A DNA stretch of 64,000 bases from Candidatus Baltobacteraceae bacterium (GTDB lineage Bacteria; Vulcanimicrobiota; Vulcanimicrobiia; Vulcanimicrobiales; Vulcanimicrobiaceae): NCBI GenBank assembly GCA_036488875.1, contig DASXGW010000001.1, positions 248,001 to 312,000 on the forward strand. The letters are read 5' to 3'. The translations under genes and the position numbers were made by a program. Shown piece by piece: positions 24,933-35,447 of the stretch. The stretch's first letter is position 1. Every line of letters begins with the position of its first letter. The notes under the pieces were generated by a model. That model was given only the letters and a program-made list of their open reading frames with translations. It was not told where the DNA came from and did no database searches.

Positions 24933-25308
24933 TGTGGTAACGTACCCGGATCATGGAGCTGACCCGGGTGGTCATTGCGCCAGCCCGTTCGTACTGGAAG
25001 AGCAATCTATCGATATGCGGCCCGATGATTGCGCGCTCGACCGGAGATGCGCGCCAAGTAATCAGGCGCTTTGATGCGGCCGTCAGCCGCTTCTCGAGTT
25101 TCGACAACCGGACGATCGCCGTGTCGGCGTCCTCAATCGCGGGTTGTTCGGCGCGCAAGCGCGCCTCCATCGCTTCTAAATCGGCGACGATTTCACGCGC
25201 GTGGCGTCCGTAGTAGACGAGGTGCAGTCGATCGAGCGCGTACGACAACGCCAGGGCTACGAACAGACTCAAGAGCGCGACCTCTTCGAGCATGTCGAGC
25301 GGACTCAT
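24889..25308 (-). CDS. Membrane-anchored helical protein, function unknown
   Basis: 139 residues. ATG 25308 is chosen because GGAGGA lies 6 bases upstream. One N-terminal membrane helix (EEVALLSLFVALALSYALD), then a cytosolic coiled-coil-prone region (EIVADLEAMEARLRAE, AIVRLSKLEKRLTAASKRL). No family recognised. It overlaps the 71-residue gene downstream. Confidence 0.6.
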   Translation of the reverse strand: MSPLDMLEEVALLSLFVALALSYALDRLHLVYYGRHAREIVADLEAMEARLRAEQPAIEDADTAIVRLSKLEKRLTAASKRLITWRASPVERAIIGPHIDRLLFQYERAGAMTTRVSSMIRVRYHNARGKEEATVPARS

Positions 25309-25365
25309 AGGATCCTCCGGACTTACTATCGGTTCGCGCACGAGGCTGCAACAGGGGCGATGAGC

Positions 25366-26790
25366 TTACGCCTGCTCGGCCGCTAAGCGCGCGACTTCAT
25401 CGCGGCACGCTTGTGTTGCACGGCTATCCAAAAAGCCTAGACGCGTGCGGCGGAAGAGCACGTCGTCGACGCTTCGCGCCATCTCGTTACGAAAACCGTT
25501 GACGACATCGGCTAGCGTATACGGAAAATCCGGATGAAGCGGGCGTGCCAGATCTGGCTGGGCGCTCGTGAGCGTTTCGACCTCGCTCGTTCCGTCGTGC
25601 AGCGCAAGCCGCGCGGTCACGCACGGCGCCCGCGGTAGATCCGCCGAGTCGATCGCCGCATCGATCGTGTCTTGCGCCATCTTGCGATAGGTCGTCCACT
25701 TGCCGCCGGCAATCGTTACGAGCCCGCTGCGCGCAACGTCGACGAAATGCTCGCGCGACACGCGCGCGGTCGACGACGAGGGGTGCCGCGCGACGAGCGG
25801 ACGCAAACCCGCGAAAGCGGCGCCGATCTTAGCCGCGTCGATCGTTACGTTGGAGTACCGCCCGATCGTCTCGAGCAAAAAAGCAATCTCCGCATCGGTC
25901 GGCTGCGGATCGGCGACCGGTTCGGTCGCCGGAACGTCGGTCGTGCCGACTAGCAGACGGCCGTGCCACGGGATCGCGAAGACGACGCGCCCATCGGCCG
26001 TCTTCGGTACGAGCACGGCGTCGTCACTCCACATTGCGTGCGGTTCGATAACGATATGCGTACCGCGGCTGAGTTCGAGAAACGGCGAGGCCGAGGGGTC
26101 GTCGAGCTTGCGAAGCGCGTCGGCGAAGATGCCGCACGCGTTGATGACGACGTTTGCGCGCAGCTCGAAGACGTTGCCCGATTCCTCGTCGCGTACGGTA
26201 GCAATGCGACCCTGCGCGATGCGCGTACAGCGCGCATAGTTCGCTAACGCGGCGCCGTGGTGTGCGGCGGTGCGCGCCAGCTCGATCGCCAAGCGGGCGT
26301 CGTCGAACTGCCCGTCGTGATACTCGATCGCGCCGCGCAAGCCGTCCGCGCGCAGCCATGGAACGCGGCGCAGAGCCTCGTCGCGGCCCGCGAATCGACT
26401 GCGAGCGAAGCCGGTGCGATGTCCGGCCAGCACGTCGTAGAGTTTGAGGCCCGTCGCATAGTACGGAATCTCGAGCCAACGATACGCCGGCGTGAGGAAT
26501 GCGACGCTTTTCACCAGATGCGGTGCGTTCTGAAGCAGCAGCGATCGCTCGTGCAGCGCCTCGCGCACGAGAGACACGTCGCCGCGCGCCAAATAGCGCA
26601 CGCCGCCGTGAACGAGCTTGGTCGAACGGCTCGACGTGCCCGCGGCGAAATCGTGCGCCTCGACCAATGCGGTGCGGTAGCCGCGCGACGCCGCATCGAC
26701 CGCGCAGCCAAGACCCGTCGCACCGCCGCCGACGATCGCCACGTCGAACGTTTCGTTCGCTAGGCGCGCCAGCATGGCCGCGCGATTCAC
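25366..26790 (-). CDS. glpD: Aerobic glycerol-3-phosphate dehydrogenase (FAD)
   Basis: 474 residues. Oxidises glycerol-3-phosphate to dihydroxyacetone phosphate at the membrane and passes electrons to quinone. FAD site [23 protein letters not shown] near residue 17, [15 protein letters not shown], and C-terminal [13 protein letters not shown]. Normal length. Its start overlaps glpK by 4 bases, so kinase and dehydrogenase are made together. Electrons may reach the cytochrome bd oxidase encoded at 48.6 kb. No glpF or glpR is present here. Confidence 0.95.
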   Translation of the reverse strand: MNRAAMLARLANETFDVAIVGGGATGLGCAVDAASRGYRTALVEAHDFAAGTSSRSTKLVHGGVRYLARGDVSLVREALHERSLLLQNAPHLVKSVAFLTPAYRWLEIPYYATGLKLYDVLAGHRTGFARSRFAGRDEALRRVPWLRADGLRGAIEYHDGQFDDARLAIELARTAAHHGAALANYARCTRIAQGRIATVRDEESGNVFELRANVVINACGIFADALRKLDDPSASPFLELSRGTHIVIEPHAMWSDDAVLVPKTADGRVVFAIPWHGRLLVGTTDVPATEPVADPQPTDAEIAFLLETIGRYSNVTIDAAKIGAAFAGLRPLVARHPSSSTARVSREHFVDVARSGLVTIAGGKWTTYRKMAQDTIDAAIDSADLPRAPCVTARLALHDGTSEVETLTSAQPDLARPLHPDFPYTLADVVNGFRNEMARSVDDVLFRRTRLGFLDSRATQACRDEVARLAAEQA

Positions 26791-28271
26791 GTCCCGTGTT
26801 TTCCGAGCGTGCGCGCGACCGCGGTCTGCCAGCCGGCGATCAGTTTGGTTCGTGTCGCGGTGTCGATGCGCGGTTCAAAACGCCGTTCTTGCTGCCACAG
26901 CCGTTCGATCGCGTCGAGGTCGTTCCAATAGCCGGCGTGCAGTCCGGCGAGATACGCGGCGCCGAGCGCGGTCGTTTCGACGACGCGCGGACGCACGACG
27001 TCGACGCCGAGTACGTCGGCTTGGAACTGCATCGCCAAGTCATCGCGCGCCGCGCCGCCGTCGACGCGCAGCTCGCGCAGCGCGAATCCCGCGTCGCCGG
27101 CCATTGCGTCGACGACGTCGAGCGTTTGGTAGGCCATCGATTCGAGGGTCGCGCGGGCGAGGTGTGCGCGCGTCGTCGCGCGCGTTAAGCCGAAGATGGC
27201 GCCGCGCGCGTACGGATCCCAATACGGCGCTCCCAAGCCGGTGAGCGCGGGAACGAAATACACGCCGCCGTTATCGGGTACCGAACCGGCCAGTCGTTCG
27301 ACGGCCTGCGAGTCGGCGATGATCCCGAGTCCGTCACGCAGCCATTGGACGGCGGCGCCCGTGACGAAGATGGAGCCCTCCAGCGCGTAGGTGCGCTGCG
27401 TTGCCGTCGTAAACGCGACCGTCGCGAGCAGCCCGTGCGTGCTGTGCACGATGTTCTCACCGGTATTGAGCACAACGAACGAGCCGGTGCCGTAGGTGTT
27501 CTTGGCAAGTCCTTTTCGGAAACCGGCTTGCCCAAAGAGCGCGGCTTGCTGATCGCCGGCAATCCCGCCGATCGAGATCGTTCCGCCGAACAGGTCTGTA
27601 GCGGTTGCGCCGTAGTCAGCGCACGACGGGCGAATCTCCGGCAACATCGCGCGCGGCACCGCGAACAGCTCGAGTAGCGCGTCGTCCCAGTCGAGCGTTT
27701 CGATGTTGAGCAGCAACGTGCGCGACGCGTTGGTATGATCGGTAGCGTGCACCGCGCCGCCGGTGAGATTCCAGATCAGCCACGAATCGACGGTGCCGAA
27801 TGCGAGCTCGCCGCGCTCGGCGCGTTCGCGCAGGCCAGACGTACGATCGAGAATCCACGCGATCTTCGTCGCCGAGAAATACGGATCGAGCACCAGACCC
27901 GTCTTACGCGCGACCATCGCGGCGGACGCGCGAAGTTCTTCACAACGCGCCGCGGTGCGGCGATCTTGCCAGACGATCGCGGGACCGACCGGCGCGCCGC
28001 TCGCGCGCTCCCATACGATCGTCGTTTCGCGCTGATTGGTAATGCCGATCGCGGCGACGTCGGCCGCCGTTGCGCCGGCCGCTCGCATAGCGTTGCGAGC
28101 GGTCGCGAGCTGCGTCTCCCAGATCTCGCGCGGATCGTGCTCCACCCAGCCGTCCTGCGGAAAGTGCTGCCGGAACTCGCGCTGATCGACGGCCACAATG
28201 GCACCAGCGGCATCGAAAAGCATCGCACGCGAGCTGGTCGTCCCTTGGTCGAGCGCGAGCACGAAGGGCAT
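26787..28271 (-). CDS. glpK: Glycerol kinase
   Basis: 494 residues. ATP-dependent phosphorylation of glycerol; FGGY family. Visible blocks: [16 protein letters not shown] (residues 5-20), [65 protein letters not shown] and [19 protein letters not shown]. First gene of glpK-glpD. The 79-base gap to the plus-strand zinc-ribbon gene must hold divergent promoters, which I could not define. Confidence 0.95.
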   Translation of the reverse strand: MPFVLALDQGTTSSRAMLFDAAGAIVAVDQREFRQHFPQDGWVEHDPREIWETQLATARNAMRAAGATAADVAAIGITNQRETTIVWERASGAPVGPAIVWQDRRTAARCEELRASAAMVARKTGLVLDPYFSATKIAWILDRTSGLRERAERGELAFGTVDSWLIWNLTGGAVHATDHTNASRTLLLNIETLDWDDALLELFAVPRAMLPEIRPSCADYGATATDLFGGTISIGGIAGDQQAALFGQAGFRKGLAKNTYGTGSFVVLNTGENIVHSTHGLLATVAFTTATQRTYALEGSIFVTGAAVQWLRDGLGIIADSQAVERLAGSVPDNGGVYFVPALTGLGAPYWDPYARGAIFGLTRATTRAHLARATLESMAYQTLDVVDAMAGDAGFALRELRVDGGAARDDLAMQFQADVLGVDVVRPRVVETTALGAAYLAGLHAGYWNDLDAIERLWQQERRFEPRIDTATRTKLIAGWQTAVARTLGKHGT

Positions 28272-28350
28272 AGCAGCCGGACGCGTTCACCTGCAGGAGC
28301 TCTGTTACCTAGGTCGCATTACCCCGGCTCAGCCCGTTGTGGAGGCCCCC

Positions 28351-28647
28351 TTGGAAGACAAGATGCTTACCTGTAAGGATTGCGGAAATCAGTTCGCGTT
28401 CACAGCACGCGAGCAGCAATTCTTCGCCGAAAAAGGCTTCACGAACCAGCCCCAACGCTGTCGCGACTGCCGGCAAGCCCGTCGCTCGCAAAACGGCGAT
28501 TCGGCACCGCGGTCCAACCAGCGACCCAGCTACGAGGCCGTGTGCGCGGCGTGCGGTGTGGAGACAACCGTACCGTTCCGTCCGCGCGGCGATCGTCCGG
28601 TGTACTGCCGCAGTTGCTATTCGGCGCAGGTTCCGGCAACGGTTTGA
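28351..28647 (+). CDS. Double zinc-ribbon protein
   Basis: 98 residues from TTG 28351, 5 bases after GGAGG; the ATG at 28363 is the alternative. The first ribbon is LTCKDCGNQFAFTAREQQFF, then CRDCRQARR, as in the 'probable zinc-ribbon' family; the second is AVCAACGVETTVPF, then YCRSCYSAQ. Eight cysteines in four CxxC pairs would bind two Zn. Related single-ribbon proteins occur near cold-shock and RNA-related genes. DNA, RNA or protein binding is possible. It overlaps mtnA by 4 bases. Confidence 0.8.
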   Translation: MEDKMLTCKDCGNQFAFTAREQQFFAEKGFTNQPQRCRDCRQARRSQNGDSAPRSNQRPSYEAVCAACGVETTVPFRPRGDRPVYCRSCYSAQVPATV

Positions 28648-29648
28648 CGTCCTTTACGGCGGTCGCCTGGGAGGGCGACGCCGTCGTCTACCTCGATCAG
28701 CGCCAGCTTCCGCACGACGTCCGCTACGAACGCGCGTGCTCCGTCGACGAGTTCGAGAGTGCGATCAAGACGTTAGCGGTTCGCGGTGCGCCGTGCATCG
28801 GCGTCTTCGGTGCGTTCGGCGCAGCGCTGCTCATGCGGACCGTTTCCGGCCAAGCGGATCTCGCCGCGGCGTTAGCGCGCCTGCGCAACGCCCGGCCAAC
28901 CGCCGTGAATCTCGCGTGGGCGGTCGATCGTGTGAGCGCGGCGGCCGATCCGTTGGAAGAAGCCCACACGATCGCGCGCGAGCAAGTCGCCGTCGATGCG
29001 GCGATCGCTGAAAATGGGCTCGAGCTCGTCCCCAAGGGCGCGCGCATTCTCACGCACTGCAACACCGGACCGCTCGCGACCGCGGGCGGCGGTACGGCAC
29101 TCGGCGTCATCATTGCCGCGCAACGTGCCGGAAAGAAACCGCGGGTTTTCGTCGATGAAACGCGGCCGCTGCTGCAAGGCTCGCGCCTAAACTATCTCGA
29201 GCTGACGCAAGCCGGCGTCGATGCGGTGCTGCAGCCCGATTCGGCCGCAGCCATTGCGATGGCGCGCAAGGGTATCGATCTGGTGATCGTCGGCGCCGAT
29301 CGCATCGTGCGCAACGGCGACACCGCCAACAAGATCGGGACGTACGGCCTGGCCATCCTGGCGGCGCATCACGGCATTCCGTTTTACGTCGCGGCCCCGC
29401 GCTCGACGTTCGATCCCTCGATCGAAACCGGCGAGGACATTCCGATTGAAGAGCGTTCTCCCGACGAAGTCACCGGCTTCGGCGGCGTTCGCGTCGCACC
29501 GGAGGGCGCGGTGGTGTATAACCCCGCGTTCGACGTCACCCCAGGCCGGCTCATTACGGCGATCGTCACCGAGTACGGCATTCTCAGAGCGCCCTACGGC
29601 GAGTCGATTCCCGGCCTCGAGTTACGCCCCCACGTTAGCATTCGTTAA
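28644..29648 (+). CDS. mtnA: S-methyl-5-thioribose-1-phosphate isomerase
   Basis: 334 residues from a TTG that overlaps the zinc-ribbon stop (TTGA). Isomerises methylthioribose-1-phosphate to the ribulose form in methionine salvage; eIF2B-like fold. Motifs: [37 protein letters not shown] with catalytic Cys, [31 protein letters not shown] with catalytic Asp, and [11 protein letters not shown]. Other salvage genes are not in the window. Confidence 0.93.
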   Translation: MTSFTAVAWEGDAVVYLDQRQLPHDVRYERACSVDEFESAIKTLAVRGAPCIGVFGAFGAALLMRTVSGQADLAAALARLRNARPTAVNLAWAVDRVSAAADPLEEAHTIAREQVAVDAAIAENGLELVPKGARILTHCNTGPLATAGGGTALGVIIAAQRAGKKPRVFVDETRPLLQGSRLNYLELTQAGVDAVLQPDSAAAIAMARKGIDLVIVGADRIVRNGDTANKIGTYGLAILAAHHGIPFYVAAPRSTFDPSIETGEDIPIEERSPDEVTGFGGVRVAPEGAVVYNPAFDVTPGRLITAIVTEYGILRAPYGESIPGLELRPHVSIR

Positions 29649-29689
29649 CCTATAAGAGGGGCGACTTCGGCTTGTCCGAAGTGGCTTGC

Positions 29690-31105
29690 ATGCTACGCCG
29701 TATCGTTTCCGCTATTGGTTGCGCCGCGCTGCTTTGTGCGTGCGGCGGCAACGTGACGCCGCCTACCAGCGCTCTCGCGAATCCGGACGCGGTGTTATCA
29801 AGGCTGCGACCCGCCAAGGCCGCCGCAGGCAGCCCGATTGAGCACGTCATCGTCGTGATTCAAGAGAATCGCACGACGGATAATTTGTTTAACGGCTTCC
29901 CCGGCGCCGATACGGTTACGGCCGGCACGGATCATAAGGGCAACCCTGTTACGCTACAACCCCAAGGACTCGAATGGGAGTACGATCCGAGCCACTCGCA
30001 TCCGTCGCTTGCGACCGAGTACGACGGTGGGAAAATGAACGGCTTCGATCTCGACACGTGCGATTCCGATCCGCTCAATCTCGCCGGTGGATGCACGCCG
30101 CCTAAAGACTTCGCGTACTCGTTCGTCCCGCCGGCCGAGGTCACGTGGTATTGGCTGCTCGCGGGCAAATTCGATTTCGCCGGCAAAGGATACGGATTTG
30201 CCGATCGCATGTTTTCGTCGCGCCAGGTCCCGTCATTCCCGGGACATCAGTTCTTAGTAGCCGGACAAACGCCGGCAGCGGGCGATCCGTGGGGCACGGG
30301 CGCGAAAGGCTTGGCCTCCATTTGGGGATGCGATGCGCCCAAATCGCACGTCGCCGAGTTCGGTAAGAGCTATTCCGCTCCGCTCGTCCAAGGCGTCCCG
30401 TGCTACGACTATCAATCGATCGCCGATTTGATGGACGCGAAGGGGGTGTCGTGGAGGTACTACACCGGCGCCATCGGCACGGTCGATGGAGGAATCAGCG
30501 CGTTCGATGCGATCAAGCGTGTACGATACAGCGGCGACTGGGTCAACGTCGTCACGCCGATGACGCAGATCCTTAGTGACATTCAAAACGGAACGCTGCC
30601 GCAGGTCTCGTTCGTGACGCCTCCGTTTGCGGCATCCGATCACGGCGCGACGCTCTCGGCCGGAGGGCCGGCTTGGGTCATGTCGCTGTACGCCGCGCTG
30701 ACCGAGAATCCGGCACTCTACAAGTCGACGACGATGCTCGTGACCTGGGACGACTCGGGCGGCTGGTACGATCACGTGGCGCCGCCGCACGATACGTTCG
30801 GGCCGCTGGGATTCCGCGTGCCGCTCATCGCGGTTTCGCCCTACGCTCGGCAAAAAGTCTCGCACGTGACGCATACGTTCGGGAGCGTCCTGCACTATAT
30901 CGAAAAGAACTTTGCGCTCGGAACGCTGCACCAAGAAGACGAGCATTCGGATAATCTGTCCGATATGTTCAACTACAAACAGACGCCGATAGCGCCTATC
31001 GCGCATTTTGGCTCGTTCGACCGCACCGCGTTCGAGCGGGTATATACGCCGGCTTACTGGCAACGCTTTGCCCGCGACAAGCGTAGGGTCGACACGGACC
31101 AGTAG
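29690..31105 (+). CDS. PF04185-type phosphoesterase lipoprotein (phospholipase C/acid phosphatase family)
   Basis: 471 residues from ATG 29690. Lipoprotein signal ([11 protein letters not shown]), so it is exported and lipid-anchored. The alkaline-phosphatase-like fold has the N-terminal metal/nucleophile segment [17 protein letters not shown] with Thr in the nucleophile position, and the C-terminal metal site [15 protein letters not shown], then [11 protein letters not shown]. It could hydrolyse phospholipids or other phosphate esters outside the cytosol. Three more members lie at 58-62 kb but they share more with one another. holA starts right after its TAG. Confidence 0.88.
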   Translation: MLRRIVSAIGCAALLCACGGNVTPPTSALANPDAVLSRLRPAKAAAGSPIEHVIVVIQENRTTDNLFNGFPGADTVTAGTDHKGNPVTLQPQGLEWEYDPSHSHPSLATEYDGGKMNGFDLDTCDSDPLNLAGGCTPPKDFAYSFVPPAEVTWYWLLAGKFDFAGKGYGFADRMFSSRQVPSFPGHQFLVAGQTPAAGDPWGTGAKGLASIWGCDAPKSHVAEFGKSYSAPLVQGVPCYDYQSIADLMDAKGVSWRYYTGAIGTVDGGISAFDAIKRVRYSGDWVNVVTPMTQILSDIQNGTLPQVSFVTPPFAASDHGATLSAGGPAWVMSLYAALTENPALYKSTTMLVTWDDSGGWYDHVAPPHDTFGPLGFRVPLIAVSPYARQKVSHVTHTFGSVLHYIEKNFALGTLHQEDEHSDNLSDMFNYKQTPIAPIAHFGSFDRTAFERVYTPAYWQRFARDKRRVDTDQ

Positions 31106-32098
31106 TTGAAGTTCTACGATTTCGTCGACAAAGAGCCGGCGATCGCGAAGCTCGTCATCGTCGAAGGTACAGAACGGGTATTGGCCGATCGTGCGCTCGA
31201 GATTTTGCTCGACAGGCTGTTGCCGCCGGACGTGCGCGACCTCAACCTCGACCGCATTTCCCCCGACGACGTCGGCGATGCGTCACGGGTGCGCGAAGCG
31301 GTGCAGGCGATGCCGTTTCTTGCCGAGCGGCGCGTGGTGGTCGTCACCGATTCGCAGACCTTGCGCGCGCAGCCTCGGCGCGATCTGTGGGATGCAGCAC
31401 AAGCCGTACCCGACGGCAACACGCTGATTCTGATGGACTTGCTGTCGCCGCGATCGGAGCGCCCCAAAGCTTTTGGCGCGCAGGCCGGCCGGGCGGCGAT
31501 GCGGATCGACACGACGGCAGGCGAAGAAGCGCGCGAGCGATTCGTCACGGAAACGCTCGAGCGGTTGGGCGCGAAAGCCGAGCCGCGTGCGATTGACGAG
31601 CTGGCGCGCAGCGAAGCCGATCTAGCGGCGGTTCGCAACGATCTCGAGAAACTGGCGCTGCTCGGGAAGAAGATCAGCGTCGCCGATCTCGAGCGTGAAT
31701 CGCTCTCGATCGAGGATCCCAAGGCGTACAAGTACGCCAGCGCGCTCGTCGAGGGGCGAATGGCCGAAGCGCTGGGTATCGCAAACGATTTCTTTTCGAG
31801 CGATCCGCGTGGTGCGGCGATTCCGCTGCTGTCGGCACTCGCGACGGAATGCGGCTTCTTATGGGAGATGGCACGCGCGGGGGGCGAGTTGCCGTCGCGA
31901 GCGAAATGGCGCGAGCGCGCGCTGCGTCCGCTAGCGCAGCGCGTCGGCGAACGGCGCGCGCGCGTTGCGTACGAACGAGCCGTCGGCGGCGTTGAATCGA
32001 TCGTCACGGGCAAAGCCGGCAACGATCCCGACGATCACCGGGCGCTGGTCGAACGCATCAGCGTCGAACTCTCGGGAATGTCAAAACCGTCGAGGTGA
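31106..32098 (+). CDS. holA: DNA polymerase III delta subunit
   Basis: 330 residues, TTG start directly after the previous stop. Opens the sliding clamp within the clamp loader. The order fits HolA: N-terminal IVEGTERVLADRALEILLD (in place of a Walker A), VREAVQAMPFLAERRVVVVTD, GNTLILMDLLSPRSERPK, a lid region (IDELARSEADLAAVRNDLEKL) and the C-terminal helical collar (YKYASALVEGRMAEALGI). The ATP site is degenerate, as is usual for delta. Confidence 0.88.
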   Translation: MKFYDFVDKEPAIAKLVIVEGTERVLADRALEILLDRLLPPDVRDLNLDRISPDDVGDASRVREAVQAMPFLAERRVVVVTDSQTLRAQPRRDLWDAAQAVPDGNTLILMDLLSPRSERPKAFGAQAGRAAMRIDTTAGEEARERFVTETLERLGAKAEPRAIDELARSEADLAAVRNDLEKLALLGKKISVADLERESLSIEDPKAYKYASALVEGRMAEALGIANDFFSSDPRGAAIPLLSALATECGFLWEMARAGGELPSRAKWRERALRPLAQRVGERRARVAYERAVGGVESIVTGKAGNDPDDHRALVERISVELSGMSKPSR

Positions 32099-32110
32099 TA
32101 GGCTTAGGAG

Positions 32111-32160
32111 GCGCCTGCCCTTCGACTTCGCGCCCTTCGGGCGCTACGCTCAGGATGACA
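32111..32160 (+). repeat. Dispersed hairpin repeat, long form (copy 2)
   Basis: 50 bases identical to 33683-33732, with the internal hairpin GCGCCC-TTC-GGGCGC and the end CTCAGGATGACA. Together the two copies bracket the minus-strand genes at 32180-33621 as direct repeats. Confidence 0.9.
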
Positions 32161-32179
32161 ATGGCGGCGCTTTTGTGGT

Positions 32180-33085
32180 TTACGGTTCGCGCAAGATTTG
32201 GCCGGAGTCCATGAACGGAAGAATGGGTAGTGTCGAGGCTGCGGCCTTAATGTCGCTGAAGGTGATCGTTGCCGTTGTGAAGGTACGATCCCCGCGAAAA
32301 ACGAGCGGTGCTCCAGCGATCTCCGATTCGATATACATCGCGCCGCCGATGTCTTGGAACGTGACCTCCCATGGTACGGCATTCATGGGGGCTCCGGTGA
32401 AGTTTCCTTGCGTCACGAGCTTTACGACTTGGAACGTATAAGCGTCGATCCATAGCTCCCGTAGTCGATATTTCGTAGGGTCGCGACGCGGCTGCAAGCG
32501 CAGATGATACACGTAGAAGCCGTTTAGCGTTTCTGTACCAAGGTTCGTAATATCGTATGCACGGTCCACCGCGTTGACCGTTGCGATGGTGCGGAGCCCG
32601 CCTTTGGGCGTGGGCTCTCCCGTTGTCGAGACTGGTTCCGGCTGCTGTAGTGGATCTAGGCCGAATGAATATTCCGGGCTGACCATCGGCACGCCGAGAT
32701 AATCCGGTGAGCTTTCTTTGCGGTGATCGTCCATCTTCAAGGACCCAACGTTTCCGCCGGCATTCTTGTTCCAGCTAAACTCCAGGTTGATCTTGAAGTT
32801 GATGCCGCTCGTTTCATGCGGCGTGGACCGTTCTTCGTCGCTTATGCCTTCGACGCGAATGTCGCCCGTTGCCGAAGCTTCGCCGTCGTAGTGCTCTTGC
32901 TCGTCCTTAGCTCCCTCGGTCACGTGGATGGTGGTTCTGAACTGAACCTCGTCGGGATACTTTTGCGTACGCCAAACGGACCGCGCGCGATCGAAGATCC
33001 GATACGGATCGTTGCTTTGGAGTGGCGCTAGGCCGAGCAGCGCGGTTGCGAGGACGCTGCAAGCCACAACTTGGCAAGGTTGCAT
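32180..33085 (-). CDS. Exported protein, outer-membrane-lipoprotein-sorting-like
   Basis: 301 residues from ATG 33085, two bases after the stop of the Uma2 gene. N-terminal signal (VVACSVLATALLGLAPL). The rest is beta-rich: TTIHVTEGAKDEQEHYDGEA, AYDITNLGTETLNGFYVYHL, RLRELWIDAYTFQVVKLVTQ, WEVTFQDIGGAMYIESEIAG. Phrases such as 'LRELWID..TFQVVKL' are like LolA/LolB-type or DUF-family lipid-handling barrels. Exact family not certain. Confidence 0.7.
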   Translation of the reverse strand: MQPCQVVACSVLATALLGLAPLQSNDPYRIFDRARSVWRTQKYPDEVQFRTTIHVTEGAKDEQEHYDGEASATGDIRVEGISDEERSTPHETSGINFKINLEFSWNKNAGGNVGSLKMDDHRKESSPDYLGVPMVSPEYSFGLDPLQQPEPVSTTGEPTPKGGLRTIATVNAVDRAYDITNLGTETLNGFYVYHLRLQPRRDPTKYRLRELWIDAYTFQVVKLVTQGNFTGAPMNAVPWEVTFQDIGGAMYIESEIAGAPLVFRGDRTFTTATITFSDIKAAASTLPILPFMDSGQILREP

Positions 33086-33087
33086 CG

Positions 33088-33621
33088 CTAGATTTCGAGC
33101 GACGCGAAGAGAGGTGCTGTCTCGAAACGCAGCCACGGAACGGAGCTGCATTGGAAGAAGTCGCCACGCGAGAACGTGGTCGAACCGCCGCGCTCGTGGG
33201 CGGTAATGACTTCTCGATCGGGATCGACGTCCAGTACGACGAGGCTGCCGTTCGCTAAGTAAGCGGCGATCTTCGCGGCGATATGCGCCTCGCGATCCGA
33301 AGGAGACCGAACTTCGACGACGATGTCGGGCGCAAAGGGCGGCTCCTCGCGTGCGTTTTCAGAAAGCGATCGCAATCGTTCCAGTGCCACCCACGCAACG
33401 TCGGGTACCAACGTCGTTGCTCCGTTACCGCCGGCCGGCAAGTGGAAGCGCCACTCGGTCGCGACCTGGCCGAACGATCCGCCGAGCCGGTCGATCAATG
33501 CCGCGATGCGCCACTGCAGGACGGCGTGCTTGCGCTTCGGGCTCACCTTGCGCACGCAGCGGCCGTCGAGGATTTCCAGGTACGGCTTGTCGTCGAGGTC
33601 GATATGAACCACTGCACCCAT
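33088..33621 (-). CDS. Uma2/DUF820-family PD-(D/E)XK nuclease-like protein
   Basis: 177 residues. The Uma2 fold has an N-terminal YLEILDGRCVRKVSPKRKH segment and the nuclease-like core LVPDVAWVAL and PDIVVEVRSPSDRE, where Asp and Glu-x-Arg stand for the PD-(D/E)XK residues (the final Lys is Arg here). Uma2 proteins are very common in cyanobacteria and soil bacteria and often mobile; activity is mostly unproved. It lies between two identical hairpin repeats. Confidence 0.85.
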   Translation of the reverse strand: MGAVVHIDLDDKPYLEILDGRCVRKVSPKRKHAVLQWRIAALIDRLGGSFGQVATEWRFHLPAGGNGATTLVPDVAWVALERLRSLSENAREEPPFAPDIVVEVRSPSDREAHIAAKIAAYLANGSLVVLDVDPDREVITAHERGGSTTFSRGDFFQCSSVPWLRFETAPLFASLEI

Positions 33622-33682
33622 AGTATATCACTACGGCCAGCGCTGACGGCTAGGTGCTAACTACAGCCGCGATGCGTTAGAT

Positions 33683-33732
33683 GCGCCTGCCCTTCGACTT
33701 CGCGCCCTTCGGGCGCTACGCTCAGGATGACA
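33683..33732 (+). repeat. Dispersed hairpin repeat, long form (copy 3)
   Basis: Identical over 50 bases to 32111-32160. It ends 9 bases before the stop of the minus-strand solute-binding protein, in the gap between that gene and the Uma2 gene. Confidence 0.9.
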
Positions 33733-33741
33733 GGAGCGGAG

Positions 33742-35367
33742 CTAGATGCTCCATTGCCAGGCGTTCCAGGATTCGACCGTCGGATTCGGCGAGAAGCCTT
33801 TGAAATCGACGCTAATCGCCTCCATTTGTCGCTGCCACCAGAAGAAGATGTACGGGTTGTCGCGCACGAGTAAATGCTCGATCCGCGAGTACGCTTTCTT
33901 GCGCGGACCGATGTCGTAGTGCGTGAGGGCGTCGCGCTGCGCCGACTCCATATCGCGATTGCAGTAGCGCGCCGTGTTGTAACCATTGGGCGGCAGCATG
34001 GCACAGATGAACTGCGATGAGTCGTCGGGATCGATACCGGCGTACCACGGGGCGAGCGTGAGGTCGAACTTGCCGCTTTGCAGGATGCCGCCCATGGCTT
34101 GGGTTGCGTAGAGCAGATCCTGCGGATAGTACTTGATCTCGACGTCGATACCGATGCGCTTGAGCGCCTCCTGCACCAAGAGGCTTTCTTCGCGATGGGT
34201 GGCGTTGGCGTTGTCGGTGGAGAGCAGCAGCGACAGCGGTTTGTCGTCGCGGCGTGCGATGCCGTCAGGTCCCGGACGCCAACCCGCCTGAGCGAGGAGT
34301 TGCCGTGCCGTCGCGACGTCGTGCGGATACGACTTCACCGTAGGATCGAACGCCCACATCCAATCCGGAAGGTCGCCGGTGGCGATCTTGTCTTGGTTGT
34401 ACGTCAAGCGCGAGACGAGACTGGACTTATCGAGCGCGTACGCGATCGCGCGGCGCACGAGCGGATCGGAAATCCCCGGATGCTGCACGTTGAACTCGAG
34501 GGCCTCGAAAGCGTTCATGTCGACGAAGACTAACCGCACGTTGGGCACGTTCTTGAGCGCGGGGTACGTGTTGATCGACGCTTGGAAGATGTAGTCGATC
34601 GCGTGCGTCCGCAGCAAGTTAATCGCGGTATTTTCGTCGGGCACGAACTGGACGATGACCCGGTTGAGACCCGGCTTGCCTTTGAAAAAGTTCGGATTGT
34701 TGTCCATCACGATGCGATCGCCGTGGGCCCACGAGGCAAACTTGAAGGGGCCGTCGTTGACCGACGGTTCGTTGTTGAACGGAAGCTGGTTGATGTTTGG
34801 GTATTTCGAGAGCACGTGCGCGGGCACGAGATTGTACGGTTGATCGCTCTCGGCAAAAAACGTGTTGACGAACGGCGCGAAGCGCTCTTTGAGGTGCACG
34901 ACCGCCGTGTCGGCGTCGGGCGTGTCGATCGATCGCACGTTGTCGTAGCCGTGGCGCGAGATGACGTTGTCGTTCGGATTGACGATCGCTTGCCACGAGA
35001 ACTTCACGTCTTGGGACGTGACCGGCGTTCCGTCGCTCCACTTGGCGTCTCTGCGCAGGTGATAAGTAATCGTGAGGCCGTCCTTGCTGATGCCGCCGTT
35101 GGTCAGGGAGGGGACGACCGACGCGAGCATGGGCACCGGGTCGCCTTTGGGATCGGCCGAAACGAGCGGCTCGAACATCAGCCGGTCGATGAAGCCGTCG
35201 GTCGTATCGGTGGCAAGGAGCGGGTTGAGGCTCTTGGGCTCCGTCACCACCGCGACGCGAAGCACGCCGGGCTGCGTGCCGTTATGCCGGCCGCCGCCCC
35301 CGATCGCCGACCGGCTGCAGCCAGCTAAAAGGAAGAGCGCCGCACAGGCAATCGCGATGTACTTCAT
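33742..35367 (-). CDS. ABC transporter family-5 substrate-binding lipoprotein (peptide/nickel-type)
   Basis: 541 residues. Lipoprotein signal with lipobox LLAGC near residue 16. SBP family 5 blocks: VAVVTEPKSLNPLLATDTTDG, SDGTPVTSQDVKFSWQAIVNP, FKFASWAHGDRIVMDNNPNFF, RRAIAYALDKSSLV, AWYAGIDPDDSSQFIC. It would bind oligopeptides, dipeptides or similar solutes outside the membrane and give them to an ABC permease. No permease or ATPase gene is adjacent, so it is an orphan or works with a distant system. Confidence 0.9.
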   Translation of the reverse strand: MKYIAIACAALFLLAGCSRSAIGGGGRHNGTQPGVLRVAVVTEPKSLNPLLATDTTDGFIDRLMFEPLVSADPKGDPVPMLASVVPSLTNGGISKDGLTITYHLRRDAKWSDGTPVTSQDVKFSWQAIVNPNDNVISRHGYDNVRSIDTPDADTAVVHLKERFAPFVNTFFAESDQPYNLVPAHVLSKYPNINQLPFNNEPSVNDGPFKFASWAHGDRIVMDNNPNFFKGKPGLNRVIVQFVPDENTAINLLRTHAIDYIFQASINTYPALKNVPNVRLVFVDMNAFEALEFNVQHPGISDPLVRRAIAYALDKSSLVSRLTYNQDKIATGDLPDWMWAFDPTVKSYPHDVATARQLLAQAGWRPGPDGIARRDDKPLSLLLSTDNANATHREESLLVQEALKRIGIDVEIKYYPQDLLYATQAMGGILQSGKFDLTLAPWYAGIDPDDSSQFICAMLPPNGYNTARYCNRDMESAQRDALTHYDIGPRKKAYSRIEHLLVRDNPYIFFWWQRQMEAISVDFKGFSPNPTVESWNAWQWSI

Positions 35368-35392
35368 AGTCTACTCTTCTCGCTCTGGGGTG

Positions 35393-35423
35393 GCGCCTGC
35401 CCTTCGACAGGCTCAGGGTGACA
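35393..35423 (+). repeat. Dispersed repeat, short form (copy 4)
   Basis: GCGCCTGCCCTTCGACAGG, then CTCAGGGTGACA: the same ends as the long copies but without the internal hairpin. It is 24 bases before the purB ATG and supplies the GTG (35418) that would otherwise extend the purB frame. Confidence 0.8.
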
Positions 35424-35447
35424 CGAGGGGGAAGGCGATTCCGTCCA

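Noticed and set aside
25672-26247. Plus-strand open frames opposite glpD
   Set aside because: Overlap fully with a complete GlpD; no motifs, no ribosome binding site.
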